Below are positions 34,798 through 44,073 of a stretch of 64,000 nucleotides of DNA, piece by piece; the stretch's first letter is position 1; each line of letters opens with the position of its first letter. A program made the position numbers and the translations under genes. The notes below the pieces were generated by a model. That model saw only the letters and a list, made by a program, of their open reading frames with translations, was not told the DNA's origin and ran no database searches. The stretch is taken from assembly GCA_946221385.1 (NCBI GenBank), contig CAMIGX010000006.1, positions 82,562 through 146,561 of the forward strand. Reading direction: 5' to 3'. This stretch comes from an uncultured Propionimicrobium sp. (GTDB taxonomy: Bacteria; Actinomycetota; Actinomycetes; Propionibacteriales; Propionibacteriaceae).

Positions 34798-36183
34798 GTG
34801 AGTGCGCAATGGCCGGGAGCCCAACCGGGTCGGGGAGCTCAGCCCGGCAGATTCGGGCCGCCTAATCCGGGAGCCTTCGGCCCTGGACGTCCGCAGTGGC
34901 AGCAACCCGTTCCTAATCGCACGCAATGGGGAGTCGGCCAAGCTGCTGGCGGCTATCAACGTCCGCCTGCCGGCGTCCCAAAGCGCGCTGGACAGCATGG
35001 CGCTGCGTACTACCCGCCGAGCTGGACCGGCTACGCCGCACCACAACCGCAATGGAACGCTGCAGGCGGATCTTTCGGCCGCTCGCAACAATGGCAGCGG
35101 CCAGCCAAGAAGGGCCCTGGTTGCGGCGCGATCGTGGGTGGTCTAGTCGCGGTCGCAGTCATCTTCGCGGTGCTCTTCGGGCTGCTCGTCGGTTCAGTGA
35201 CCGACCCAGATCCCAATCCCACCTATGCGCCGTCCTCGGCGGCTTCCACTCCGGTCTCGCGGGCCACTAGTTCGACGCCAGCACCGTCGCGGTCTTTGAC
35301 GTCCCCGTCTCCGCAACGACCGAGCAGCGCACCGCCGGCCACCCAACCAGCGCCGAGTCGCCAAGCTCCGCCGCCGACCCAGCGTCCGCACCCACCTGGT
35401 GACTACAACCATGACGGTTATCCGGTGCCCGGAATTGAGCCCGGCAACGCGGCGCCATATCCAAACACCCGCCAGGAGGGTAAGGCTTGGAGCGAAGCCA
35501 ATGCCTTCTACTTGCAGTCGATAAATCCGCCAGTACGTTGCGAGGTCGACGTCATCGATTTCGATAAGGCCAGCGACGCAGAACGGAATCGCCAAATTGC
35601 TTTCTTGCGGGACTGTCTGCAACGTGTCTGGGCGCCGGCTTTGGCAAATGCTGGATGGTATTTGACCGCGCCAGAATCTTACATCGCCTATCGGGACACG
35701 AATACCCCATGTGGAAAAGCTAAGCCAGGTTGGGCGGCATTTTATTGTCCAAGCAATCAGACCATCTACATGCTGGTCGAACCACATCGCACAGTGAAAA
35801 TGTCCAATGGTGCGCTGTTGCCATATTTCGAGTTGACCTATACACATGAATTTGGTCATCACATTCAAGAACGCACCGGAATTTTGGGCGGTAGCTGGTC
35901 GCAAGTATTTGACGGGGACCAAGCGCTGAAGGAATATCGTTCCCGACGGGTCGAGTTACAAGCGCAGTGCTTATCTGGAATGTCTATTCAATCCCTCACC
36001 TACGGCATGGGATTTTCTGATTTCGATAAGCAGCAGATGTACAAATTCGAATCTGGGCGTAACCCGGACGCAGAACACAGCACGTCCGAACTGCAAGGCG
36101 CGTGGTGGTGGCAAGGCATGAAGTTCACCGAAATTCGGGAATGCAATACCTTTAGGGCCGACCCGAAATATATCGATCCCTAG
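34798..36183 (+). CDS. Membrane-anchored neutral zinc metallopeptidase, copy 1
   Basis: A 461-residue protein. A Gly/Pro/Gln-rich cytoplasmic N-terminus of about 105 residues precedes one membrane helix (GAIVGGLVAVAVIFAVLFGL), then an S/P/T-rich linker. The extracellular YpfJ-like peptidase domain has HEFGHHIQ at residues 350-357 as zinc motif. The downstream ligand motif reads ELQAQC, where family members usually have ELQADC. The start is GTG 34798. It is followed 28 bases later by a paralog. Peptidase activity depends on whether the D-to-Q change is tolerated. Confidence 0.85.
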   Translation: MSAQWPGAQPGRGAQPGRFGPPNPGAFGPGRPQWQQPVPNRTQWGVGQAAGGYQRPPAGVPKRAGQHGAAYYPPSWTGYAAPQPQWNAAGGSFGRSQQWQRPAKKGPGCGAIVGGLVAVAVIFAVLFGLLVGSVTDPDPNPTYAPSSAASTPVSRATSSTPAPSRSLTSPSPQRPSSAPPATQPAPSRQAPPPTQRPHPPGDYNHDGYPVPGIEPGNAAPYPNTRQEGKAWSEANAFYLQSINPPVRCEVDVIDFDKASDAERNRQIAFLRDCLQRVWAPALANAGWYLTAPESYIAYRDTNTPCGKAKPGWAAFYCPSNQTIYMLVEPHRTVKMSNGALLPYFELTYTHEFGHHIQERTGILGGSWSQVFDGDQALKEYRSRRVELQAQCLSGMSIQSLTYGMGFSDFDKQQMYKFESGRNPDAEHSTSELQGAWWWQGMKFTEIRECNTFRADPKYIDP

Positions 36184-36211
36184 TGAACCCGCTGATAGTT
36201 AGGCTGCGAAA

Positions 36212-37486
36212 GTGAGTTATCCCTGGCCGCCATCAAATCCAGGTCCGCAAGGCTGGCAGCCACCGCGGCCGGGCATGCCGCCGCAGCCGCAATCTGGCCT
36301 ATCACCTCGTGGCCAGCCAGGGCTGCCGCCGCATTTCCAACCACCCATGCAGCCAAGACCACAGCAGCCGCTATCGTCAGGACCGCAACAGCCGCTACCG
36401 CCACGGCCACAGGCCGGCTGGAATAACGGCTATTACCCGCCCAAACGCAACCGAACGGGGCTCGTCGGTTGTGGCGTCACTGGCCTGGTCGTCATAGCTT
36501 TGGTGATTGGCATGGCTATCGTCTTCGGCTCGAAAGTGTTAGGTCCGACTCCTGCTACGCCCAGCCCGATGACCAGCGCGTCAGCCACGCCGCGTGCTAG
36601 CGTCACGCCGACCCCGGCTCGGCCCAGTTCGGCTCCTGCCAGCCGGACGCCGGCACGCAGCACGCCGCAAGCTGCCGGCACGTCGCGCGCGCATCCACAA
36701 GGCCAATATGTCAATGACGATTATCGGCTGCCACCGGAGGATGGACGAAATAATTTACCGCGTCCCAATGACTTCAATAGTGCGCGGAATTGGACCGACA
36801 ACAACTACCTATATGGCCAGCTAATGCCGGCTCCGGTGCGTTGCGAGCTGGATGTTCTCGATTGGTCCAATGCCAGCAATGAGCAACGTCATGCCCACAT
36901 GGTGTCTTTTCGCGAATGTTTGATGCGGGCTTGGGATCCGGCAGTTCGTGCTGCTGGATCTACATTGACGACCCCACTAGTCGAATTGACCGAAGATAAC
37001 GCGCAGACGCCGTGCGGTTCGACGCACACCTACGGCGGATACTATTGCTCGCAAAATCAGACGATCTATATGAACGTCAGCCGACATCGAACTATAAACA
37101 CTGCTAACGGTTCGATTTTGCCCTATTTCGAAGTTACTTTCGCGCACGAATTCGGCCATCACGTGCAAGCTTGCACCGGCATCATGTGGGCATCATGGTA
37201 TATCCGCGACCAGTTAGGCCACGGAGAAGAATGGAATCTCGAATCACGCAAGACGGAATTGCAAGCGCAATGTTTTTCAGGTCTGGTGATGAATTCACTG
37301 AGCCAATCCATGGGCCTGACTGAAAATGATCGCAAAGAAATGATCAAATTCGAATACGGCCGAAATTCCGACGATCAACATGGCACCAAAGAAAATTATG
37401 GGCTCTGGTGGGAGCACGGTTTCGGACAACAAAAAGTCAGTGAATGTAATTCATTCAACGCTCGAAATCCAGCGACCTTGCAATGA
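36212..37486 (+). CDS. Membrane-anchored neutral zinc metallopeptidase, copy 2
   Basis: A 424-residue paralog of the preceding gene with the same layout: P/Q-rich N-terminus, one membrane helix (GLVGCGVTGLVVIALVIGMA), S/P/T-rich linker and YpfJ-like zinc peptidase domain. The zinc motif HEFGHHVQ lies at residues 312-319, and the second motif again reads ELQAQC. Blocks YGGYYCSQNQTIYMNV and FEYGRNSDDQHGT align with copy 1 (FYCPSNQTIYMLV, FESGRNPDAEHST). The pair arose by tandem duplication and is likely co-transcribed. The start is GTG 36212. Confidence 0.85.
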   Translation: MSYPWPPSNPGPQGWQPPRPGMPPQPQSGLSPRGQPGLPPHFQPPMQPRPQQPLSSGPQQPLPPRPQAGWNNGYYPPKRNRTGLVGCGVTGLVVIALVIGMAIVFGSKVLGPTPATPSPMTSASATPRASVTPTPARPSSAPASRTPARSTPQAAGTSRAHPQGQYVNDDYRLPPEDGRNNLPRPNDFNSARNWTDNNYLYGQLMPAPVRCELDVLDWSNASNEQRHAHMVSFRECLMRAWDPAVRAAGSTLTTPLVELTEDNAQTPCGSTHTYGGYYCSQNQTIYMNVSRHRTINTANGSILPYFEVTFAHEFGHHVQACTGIMWASWYIRDQLGHGEEWNLESRKTELQAQCFSGLVMNSLSQSMGLTENDRKEMIKFEYGRNSDDQHGTKENYGLWWEHGFGQQKVSECNSFNARNPATLQ

Positions 37487-37560
37487 CTGCCAGCCCGCAC
37501 GCCGTGTTCATCCAATAGTGCAGTTAGCCGCTGAGGACGCTCACCCCGCACGCGCAGCGA

Positions 37561-38058
37561 TCAGTTGAACGGCTTGACGTCCAGGATCGTGATCTCGATC
37601 GTCTTGTCGTTGGGTGCAGTGTAGCTGGTCTGGTCGCCCTTCATTTTTCCGTTGACGGCAGCCCCAAGTGGCGATTGTGGGCTAAATACGGTGGTCTCGA
37701 TGTCGGCATCTAAGCCGAGCATTTCGCGAGAGCCCAGCAAGAAGGTCTCGATGTCGTCTTCGTCTCCGAAATACGCGACGGTAACCACCGTGCCGACGCT
37801 CACCTCGTCAGGATTGCCCGAACTCTCGCCGACCTCAGCATTGCGCAACATGTGTTCTAGCTGACGGATCCGGCCCTCCATTTGACCCTGTTCCTCACGG
37901 GCAGCGTGATAGCCGCCATTCTCAGACAGGTCACCCTCTTCACGAGCCGCGGCGATCTTCGCGGAAACTTCTTGGCGGGCGGTGCCCTTCAGATACTCGA
38001 GCTCCTCAACGAGCTTGTCGTGGGCTTCCTGGGAAAGCCAGATCACATCTTCAGACAT
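37561..38058 (-). CDS. greA: Transcription elongation factor GreA
   Basis: A 165-residue Gre factor. The N-terminal coiled coil (AHDKLVEELEYLKGTARQEV, REEGDLSENGGYHAAREEQG) carries the acidic tip D/E pair that stimulates RNA polymerase transcript cleavage. The C-terminal FKBP-like domain includes VFSPQSPLGAAVNGKMKGD. It is divergent from mca, an arrangement also found in mycobacteria. Confidence 0.95.
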   Translation of the reverse strand: MSEDVIWLSQEAHDKLVEELEYLKGTARQEVSAKIAAAREEGDLSENGGYHAAREEQGQMEGRIRQLEHMLRNAEVGESSGNPDEVSVGTVVTVAYFGDEDDIETFLLGSREMLGLDADIETTVFSPQSPLGAAVNGKMKGDQTSYTAPNDKTIEITILDVKPFN

Positions 38059-38186
38059 TGATCCAGCTTAGCGGGCGCATTCAAGACGAGTGCTCCCGCA
38101 AGCCCAGTTTCAGAGCTCGACAATGGCTAGCTGCTCCGTCTGGACGATCTGGGACGTGGACAGCGAGCTTGTCGCGACCGGGCACA

Positions 38187-39146
38187 ATGTCACACGTGTC
38201 TGAGGTCGAGTCCGAGATTCCATTGACTGGTCGTGCCGCTGACGGTAGCCAACTGCGGTTGATGCACGTGCACGCCCATCCTGACGACGAATCCAGTAAG
38301 GGGGCAGCGACGACCGCGCGCTATGTCGCCGAAGGTGCCCGCGTCATGGTCGCGACGTGTACGGGCGGGGAACGTGGTTCGGTGCTCAATCCGAAGCTCG
38401 ATCGTCCAGAGATTTGGGCGAATATCTCCCAGGTGCGAGCCGAAGAGATGGCTGCCGCGCGCGACATTTTGGGCGTGGAGCATGTGATGCTCGGTTTTGA
38501 GGATTCCGGTCTACCGGAAGGCGATCCGTTGCCCGAATTACCGGCGGGCTCGTTCGCGACTCTCGATCCGCTCGAGGCGGCGGGCCGTCTGGTCGAGACG
38601 ATCCGCGATTATCGTCCGCACGTGCTCACCACCTATGACGAAAACGGCGGCTATCCGCATCCCGATCACATTCAATGCCACCGGGTCAGCTTGGCCGCGC
38701 TGCGGCTAGCTGGTGACTCTGAATATCGCCCCGAGCTAGGGAAGCCGTGGCAGGTCAAGAAGGTCTATTACCAATTCGGTTTCCACCGCGGAAAGTACGC
38801 GGCGCTGAATGAGGCGATGATCGCTGACGGTATCGAGTCGCCCTATGCCGAGCGGCTAGCGAATTGGCAAGACATGAACTACGAACTCCGGATCACTACC
38901 CGAGTTTGGTGTGGTGACTTCTTCCCGGTTCGCGACCAGGCCTTGATCGCGCATGCAACCCAGATTGACCCCGACGGCATGTGGTTCGCCGTCCCGCGTG
39001 ATTTGGAACGACGGATTTGGCCGCACGAAGACTGGCAGCTGATCTATAGCGCGGTTCCGGTACTCATTCCCGAAGACGATTTGTTTGCCGGGCTTCGTCC
39101 CGACGATGTTCCTATGCACACTCCATCAGCGGCTTGGTTGGACTGA
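38187..39146 (+). CDS. mca: Mycothiol S-conjugate amidase
   Basis: A 319-residue zinc-dependent LmbE-like deacetylase. Mca cleaves mycothiol conjugates of toxins to mercapturic acids for export. The zinc motif is HAHPDDESSKGAATTARYV, CTGGERGSVLNP follows, and HPDHIQCHR carries the third zinc histidine. The frame is open back to 38058, but ATG 38187 fits family length. Location next to greA and upstream of yyaL and uppS homologs matches mycobacterial gene order and indicates a mycothiol-producing actinobacterium. MshB is an alternative but less likely by context. Confidence 0.92.
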   Translation: MSHVSEVESEIPLTGRAADGSQLRLMHVHAHPDDESSKGAATTARYVAEGARVMVATCTGGERGSVLNPKLDRPEIWANISQVRAEEMAAARDILGVEHVMLGFEDSGLPEGDPLPELPAGSFATLDPLEAAGRLVETIRDYRPHVLTTYDENGGYPHPDHIQCHRVSLAALRLAGDSEYRPELGKPWQVKKVYYQFGFHRGKYAALNEAMIADGIESPYAERLANWQDMNYELRITTRVWCGDFFPVRDQALIAHATQIDPDGMWFAVPRDLERRIWPHEDWQLIYSAVPVLIPEDDLFAGLRPDDVPMHTPSAAWLD

Positions 39147-39200
39147 CGCATTCCTGTCGGCCTGACCATGACCGTTTGAAATAACCCCGAGATCTAAAGC

Positions 39201-39240
39201 GAACACCCCGTGAGCTCGAAAGCCCACGGGGTGTTCTTAA
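39201..39240. terminator. Bidirectional terminator between mca and the LPXTG gene
   Basis: GAACACCCCGTG and CACGGGGTGTTC form a 12-base perfect stem around a short loop, followed by TTAA on one side and preceded by A-rich sequence on the other. It serves the two convergent genes. Confidence 0.88.
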
Positions 39241-39258
39241 TGGCGGTTCAGCAGCAGA

Positions 39259-41418
39259 TCACTGTAGCTGCTTGCGACGAGCGACGACCGCGCCAGCGCA
39301 TACCAAGATGGTGACGACGGCGGCAGCTGCCATTCCTGATTCGGACCCGGTCTTGGGCAGCAGGGTCGGCTTAGCGTCTTTCTTGTCCTTCTTTGGCTGC
39401 GGCTTGGCGACCAGCTTGACGTTAGCCTCGCTTTGGTCTGTCACGGTGCCGACCTCGAAACCTTCCGGAGTTTCGCCGGTAACCGAGGCAGAGTTGTTCA
39501 GCTTACCGCTGTCAATGTCGGCCTTGGTCAGCTTGTAAGTAGCGGTCGCAGTGACGATTTCGCCAGGAGCCAGCACGCCAGCCTCTCCAGGCCACACGTA
39601 GCTGAGCTCAGACAGGCCTGCCATCTTGTCGGAGATGACGACATTCTTCAGCGTGACGTTGCCCTCGTTCTTGGCAGAGAAATGGAAGGTGACGACGTCG
39701 CCAGGAACGTTGCCGCCTGATTGGTTGAGTTCAGCAGACTTCTCCAGTTTTAGCTCGGGGTTGCGAGAGGGGGTCTTGACCGTGGCTGAAGTGGTCGCAG
39801 TGACCGGAAGGCCAACGGGCGGGTTGCCAGCTGCTGAAGCGCTAGCGAGGATCCGTCCAGCGTCCATATCGGCTTGGGTAACCTCGTATGTCGCGGTCGC
39901 TTTTGCGCTCTCGCCTAACTTCAGCACGTTTGCAGTGTTCTGATCTGGCCATTCGATCTTGAGAGGGCTGAGACCCTTAAGTGCCGGGTTGATTTTCACA
40001 CCATAGAGAGTCTGCAGGTCCTTAAGAGCTTGGCGTTCAGAATTTACTTCCGCTTCATCCTGGCCCGAAGAAGTTCCCGAAGGTTCTTCCTCGTTACGGG
40101 AGGGGTCGGCTATCGGAAATAGCGCATCTCCTGCGTTGGTCACGGTGATGGTGTAGGTGACGGTCTGCCCCACGTGAGCAATCGCGGCATCAGACTCGAT
40201 CGAGATATTCAACGAAGGCCGCGGGAGTTCTACTTCAGAGGCTAGTGAACCAACCTCAATGTCATCAGTCGGGTTACCTTGCGAGCGCCCTGTAACGGTA
40301 GCGGCGGGTGAGGTGGCCTTTCGACTATTTCTTTCCGCGTCGTTGACTTGGTAGTCGGTCTTGAGTTTGCCGACTGCCTTTTCGCCGGCACTCAAGGTGT
40401 TATCCGCTTCATTGGGCCATGTCCATTCGATTAGGTCAGCCTGGAAGGCAGGGTCATTGAAGTGAATGTTGGTGACCGGATATTCGCCAATGTTAACGAT
40501 TTCATAGTCAAATGCGATGGTCTCATCAGCTTTACCATTGTCGCCAGCAGCGAGAGTGGGGGTTTTTTTAACCTGAAGAGCGCCACAGGTGGTCGTGATT
40601 AGGGAAGCAATCTTGTCGCCGACATCCTTGAATCCCGTCGTGATGTAATCTTCTCCTTCGGCATCACCGGAAAGCTTGCTCACGTTGTTGACGAATGTAG
40701 CTTCGCTTTCGTTATCCATGATGCCGACAACCACAATGCGCGTGCCTTTAGCCTTAAGCGCATTTGCGCTCTCCATTGCCGCTGCTACGTCGCTAGTTTG
40801 GGTGGTCTCCTTGGATCTACCGTTTGCTCCTCCGTCAGTGATGAACAAGACAGCGTCGTAATCTTCACTCGAAGTCGTTAGGGCGCGAAGGGCAGAATCC
40901 CAGTTGGTGCCTTTGTCAGGGCTCTTTGGAATTTCCCATCCATTGATCTTCTCCGAGATCGTTTCCACTTTCGAAATCGGCGTCAAACCCAAGGTGCTGT
41001 TACCTTTCGGGACAGTCGTTTCCTTCTGGAAAGCAGGGGAGAACGAAGCGAAGGTTTGAACAGAAATATTCAGCGGATAGCCGCTCAATTTCTGGATCAT
41101 GCCGTCGTGGAAGTCGTCGTTATCGTCCTTGTAACCGGCGAGTCCTCGCTTCGCGTCCCGAAGTTGATGGTCCTTAATCGAACCTGACAGGTCCATCATG
41201 ATTGCAATGTTTAAGCCTTTCGAACCGCAAGCGACTTTAGGCCAATCAGGGTTTGGAGCTGGTGCCAAAGGCTCATCCGCATGAGCAGGGGCCACGCCAA
41301 TCACCAGCAGCATCGCTGCCAGCACGGCGGCGAAAGTGGCGCGGATCGCGCCCCAAACAGTCTTATTGCTCGATGCCTGTGCAGCATCGAGGGTCAGTAC
41401 ATTCCGCTTCAAGGACAC
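39259..41418 (-). CDS. LPXTG-anchored surface protein with von Willebrand A domain
   Basis: A 719-residue cell-wall protein. A signal peptide ends near VAPAHA. A VWA domain follows with a complete MIDAS start (DLSGS at residues 76-80) and ALRALTTSSEDYDAVLFITD. Then come several DUF11-like repeats (IESDAAIAHVGQTVTYTITV, LKLEKSAELNQSGGNVPGDV). A sortase signal LPKTG lies at residues 687-691, then a hydrophobic helix and RRK tail. GTG 41418 preceded by GGGGG is my preferred start. G+C is visibly lower than in neighbours, and the gene interrupts the mca-yyaL order, suggesting acquisition. Probably an adhesin. Confidence 0.88.
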   Translation of the reverse strand: MSLKRNVLTLDAAQASSNKTVWGAIRATFAAVLAAMLLVIGVAPAHADEPLAPAPNPDWPKVACGSKGLNIAIMMDLSGSIKDHQLRDAKRGLAGYKDDNDDFHDGMIQKLSGYPLNISVQTFASFSPAFQKETTVPKGNSTLGLTPISKVETISEKINGWEIPKSPDKGTNWDSALRALTTSSEDYDAVLFITDGGANGRSKETTQTSDVAAAMESANALKAKGTRIVVVGIMDNESEATFVNNVSKLSGDAEGEDYITTGFKDVGDKIASLITTTCGALQVKKTPTLAAGDNGKADETIAFDYEIVNIGEYPVTNIHFNDPAFQADLIEWTWPNEADNTLSAGEKAVGKLKTDYQVNDAERNSRKATSPAATVTGRSQGNPTDDIEVGSLASEVELPRPSLNISIESDAAIAHVGQTVTYTITVTNAGDALFPIADPSRNEEEPSGTSSGQDEAEVNSERQALKDLQTLYGVKINPALKGLSPLKIEWPDQNTANVLKLGESAKATATYEVTQADMDAGRILASASAAGNPPVGLPVTATTSATVKTPSRNPELKLEKSAELNQSGGNVPGDVVTFHFSAKNEGNVTLKNVVISDKMAGLSELSYVWPGEAGVLAPGEIVTATATYKLTKADIDSGKLNNSASVTGETPEGFEVGTVTDQSEANVKLVAKPQPKKDKKDAKPTLLPKTGSESGMAAAAVVTILVCAGAVVARRKQLQ

Positions 41419-41675
41419 GGACTGCCCCCATACTTTGTTGGTTGGAACCACGCCGGATAGTGAACGCGGTCTATGCAGTTTTGGGCGCGAGAACTCTTCC
41501 CCGAGCGCTCGCCACGCTAAAAAACGTGATTGAGGTCGAATATAGCGGATTGCCGGGTCGAGGTCTCACGATTCCACAAGGACGATTTCAACGACCGACT
41601 TATCCACAGTACTCACTTCATCCTTTCGCGTTGAAATAATTGGCCTCCCATCGACGCTATTGGCAGGCTGTAGCC
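41419..41675. promoter_or_regulatory. Divergent region between the surface protein gene and yyaL-like gene
   Basis: About 257 bases, including A/T-rich blocks (CTAAAAAACGTGATT at about 41,517) that could form promoters for the divergent genes. No repeat or RNA gene recognised. Confidence 0.35.
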
Positions 41676-43739
41676 ATGCCAAATCCGCTCGCTAACTCCA
41701 GCAGTCCCTATCTACGTCAGCATGCTGACAACCCGGTCGATTGGATGGAATGGGGGCCCGCGGCCTTTGACGTCGCCCGCGAGCGAAATCTGCCGCTGTT
41801 CGTCTCGGTCGGATATTCGTCTTGTCACTGGTGTCACGTGATGGCGAACGAATCGTTCAGCGATCCAGCCGTCGGTGAGCTATTGAACGCCAATTTCGTC
41901 TGCGTCAAAGTCGACCGTGAGGAGCACCCGGACGTCGACCAGGCCATGATGACAGCCACCCAAGCGTTGACCGGTCAGGGCGGTTGGCCAAATAGCGTCT
42001 TTCTCACTCCTGAAGGCGAGCCCTTCTTCGCCGGCACCTATTTCCCGCCCGTCGCGCGGCCGGGGATGCCGTCATTCACTGATGTCGTGGCAGCGCTGGC
42101 GGACGCGTGGCGAAATCGCAATGACGAATTGCTGGCCTCAGCCAATGCCATCGCCAGCCAGCTGCGTTCCGATATTGACTCTGCAGCAGGAGACCGGCCT
42201 AATGCCGTCGAACTCGTCGAGCGGGTGCTGGCTGATTTCGACGTCGAACATGGCGGTTTCGGAGGCGCCCCGAAATTCCCGAATGCTCCGACTATCGACG
42301 CGCTGCTGGTCCGCACCGATCCCGAAGCGCTAGCTGCGGCATTGACGACCTTGGAATCGATGGCCCGCGGCGGCATTTACGACCAAATTGGGGGCGGGTT
42401 CCATCGCTACGCGGTAGACGAGGCCTGGGAAGTACCGCACTTCGAGAAGATGCTCTACGACAATGCGTTGTTGCTGGGCAGCTATGTGCGGGGCTGGCGG
42501 CGTGCCGTCCCCGGCGCCGAAGGTGAGCAACGCGAGTTGTTCACCCGCGTCATCGAGGGCATCGTCAGCTGGCTGGAGCGCGAGATGCTGCTGCCCAGTG
42601 GGGCATTCGCGGCGAGCTTGGACGCTGATTCATTGGACGAATCGGGCGAGCATGTCGAGGGTGCCTATTACCTGTGGAGCCCGAAGCTGCTCGACGATGC
42701 GCTACTGGGCAATTCACTATTCGCCCAGGGGCTATTTCACGTCACCCCGAATGGCAATATGCCGCACGGTCACGAGGCACCGACCGACGGCACTGGGCTT
42801 TCGACCCTGCAATTCCACGGCCTGCCTGACCCCGATCGTACTCGTCGGGTCATCGAGTTGCTGCGCCAAGCCCGTGAGCTTCGTCCAGCCCCGTCCCGCG
42901 ACGACAAGGTCGTCACTGCCTGGAACGGTTGGCTGATTGATTCCCTAGTCACTGCGGCAATGACATTGGGTCGCCAAGAATGGTTGACGATGGCCAAGCG
43001 CGCCGGCGAATACCTGTGGCAGACCCACTGGCGCGACGGCACCTTGGTTCGGTCTTCGCTGGACGGCGAGCTCGGCCCGGAAGCGGTGACCAGTGATTAC
43101 GCTGCGCTCGGGCTTGGCTTCGCCCGGCTGGCGAGCGCTACTGGTGATGGATCTTGGTTAGAACGTGCCGTCAGGCTTTTGGACGAAGCCCTGACGCGGT
43201 TCAGCGCCGATGACGGCGGGTTCTTCGACGCAGCTAGCAACGAGCTGCTCTTTGATCGGCCGCGCTCATTGTTTGACGAATCCGTCCCATCCGCGACCGG
43301 CTCCATGATTCAAGCGCTGCGACTGGTCGGCGAGCTGGCCGAGCGGCCAGATTTCCTTATGCGCGCCCAGCAGGCAGCCCAGACGTTGTGGCTAGCCGCC
43401 GAGCAGGCGCCACGCTTCGCGGGATCTGCTTTGACGGCGATGCTTGAAGATCTCGAAGCCGCCAATGGTCATGGGCCCGCGCAGATCGTCGTCGTCACCG
43501 TTAGCGACGCGGTTACTGACGAGCTCGTTCAGGCTGCCTGGCGGCTAGCGCCGTCAGGATCCTTCGTGCTGTCTGTCAAGCCGGACGCCGACGGATTCGG
43601 CCACTGGTTGACCGGACGCTCGGCCATCGACGGGGCTTCGGCCGCTTATATTTGCCGCGGCCAGACCTGCTTGGAGCCGATCACCGACTGGTCACGGTTG
43701 CGCGAACCGTTGTGGGGCGCCAGTCCGCACGCGCATTAG
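41676..43739 (+). CDS. YyaL-like thioredoxin-domain/glucosidase-like protein (DUF255)
   Basis: A 687-residue protein. The N-terminal 170 residues are a DUF255 thioredoxin-like domain opening MPNPLANSSSPYLRQHADNP with the C-x2-C motif in SCHWCHVM (about residues 48-55) and GGWPNSVFLTPEGEPF. The remainder is an (alpha/alpha)6 barrel typical of the family (GGGFHRYAVDEAWEVPHFEK). The biochemical role is not established. ATG 41676 is chosen because the family starts at this methionine. The gene order mca, this gene, uppS is conserved in Actinobacteria. Confidence 0.9.
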   Translation: MPNPLANSSSPYLRQHADNPVDWMEWGPAAFDVARERNLPLFVSVGYSSCHWCHVMANESFSDPAVGELLNANFVCVKVDREEHPDVDQAMMTATQALTGQGGWPNSVFLTPEGEPFFAGTYFPPVARPGMPSFTDVVAALADAWRNRNDELLASANAIASQLRSDIDSAAGDRPNAVELVERVLADFDVEHGGFGGAPKFPNAPTIDALLVRTDPEALAAALTTLESMARGGIYDQIGGGFHRYAVDEAWEVPHFEKMLYDNALLLGSYVRGWRRAVPGAEGEQRELFTRVIEGIVSWLEREMLLPSGAFAASLDADSLDESGEHVEGAYYLWSPKLLDDALLGNSLFAQGLFHVTPNGNMPHGHEAPTDGTGLSTLQFHGLPDPDRTRRVIELLRQARELRPAPSRDDKVVTAWNGWLIDSLVTAAMTLGRQEWLTMAKRAGEYLWQTHWRDGTLVRSSLDGELGPEAVTSDYAALGLGFARLASATGDGSWLERAVRLLDEALTRFSADDGGFFDAASNELLFDRPRSLFDESVPSATGSMIQALRLVGELAERPDFLMRAQQAAQTLWLAAEQAPRFAGSALTAMLEDLEAANGHGPAQIVVVTVSDAVTDELVQAAWRLAPSGSFVLSVKPDADGFGHWLTGRSAIDGASAAYICRGQTCLEPITDWSRLREPLWGASPHAH

Positions 43740-44073
43740 CGCGGCTACGCTCCGCGCCTAAGCAAAACCTTCAAAGGAGCGAGCGGCGGGGGTCTTCGCG
43801 GTTAGGTCGGGCGTCTGACGAGAAAGTCGCGCGGCATCGCAGATGCCGAAGGAAGCGACTTTCGAAGTCAGTGGGCGGGAAGGCCCCCGCCGTCGCGACG
43901 GATTCAGAGGTGACCACCGAAAGGCGAGGCGAAGTCAGGTGTTGACCAGCGGACCGGCACACGCGAGCCAGTCGATCCCTTGCAAGGGATCGACTGCCGG
44001 TTAGATGAGGGATTGACTGACTGTCGAATTAGGGATCGACTGGCGGTCGGCAAGGGTCAACAGGCGAAGGGTG
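43740..44073. other. Gene-free stretch between convergent yyaL and uppS
   Basis: 334 bases with no plausible gene. It contains GAAAGTCGC/GCGACTTTC inverted arms (43,821-43,862), a palindrome CAGTCGATCCCT-TGCA-AGGGATCGACTG at 43,969-43,996, and the 23-bp-period repeat array described separately. Confidence 0.7.
43985..44053. repeat. 23-bp-period repeat array A (three units)
   Basis: The 12-base core AGGGAT(C/T)GACTG recurs at 43,985, 44,008 and 44,031, spaced exactly 23 bases, with variable intervening bases. An inverted copy CAGTCGATCCCT lies just upstream (43,969-43,980). A decayed fourth copy may start near 44,053. Unlike arrays B and C no ATPase gene is next to it. Confidence 0.8.

Noticed and set aside
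38058..38186. N-terminal extension of Mca
   Set aside because: It overlaps the greA promoter and start, has no conserved features, and ATG 38187 gives a normal Mca.
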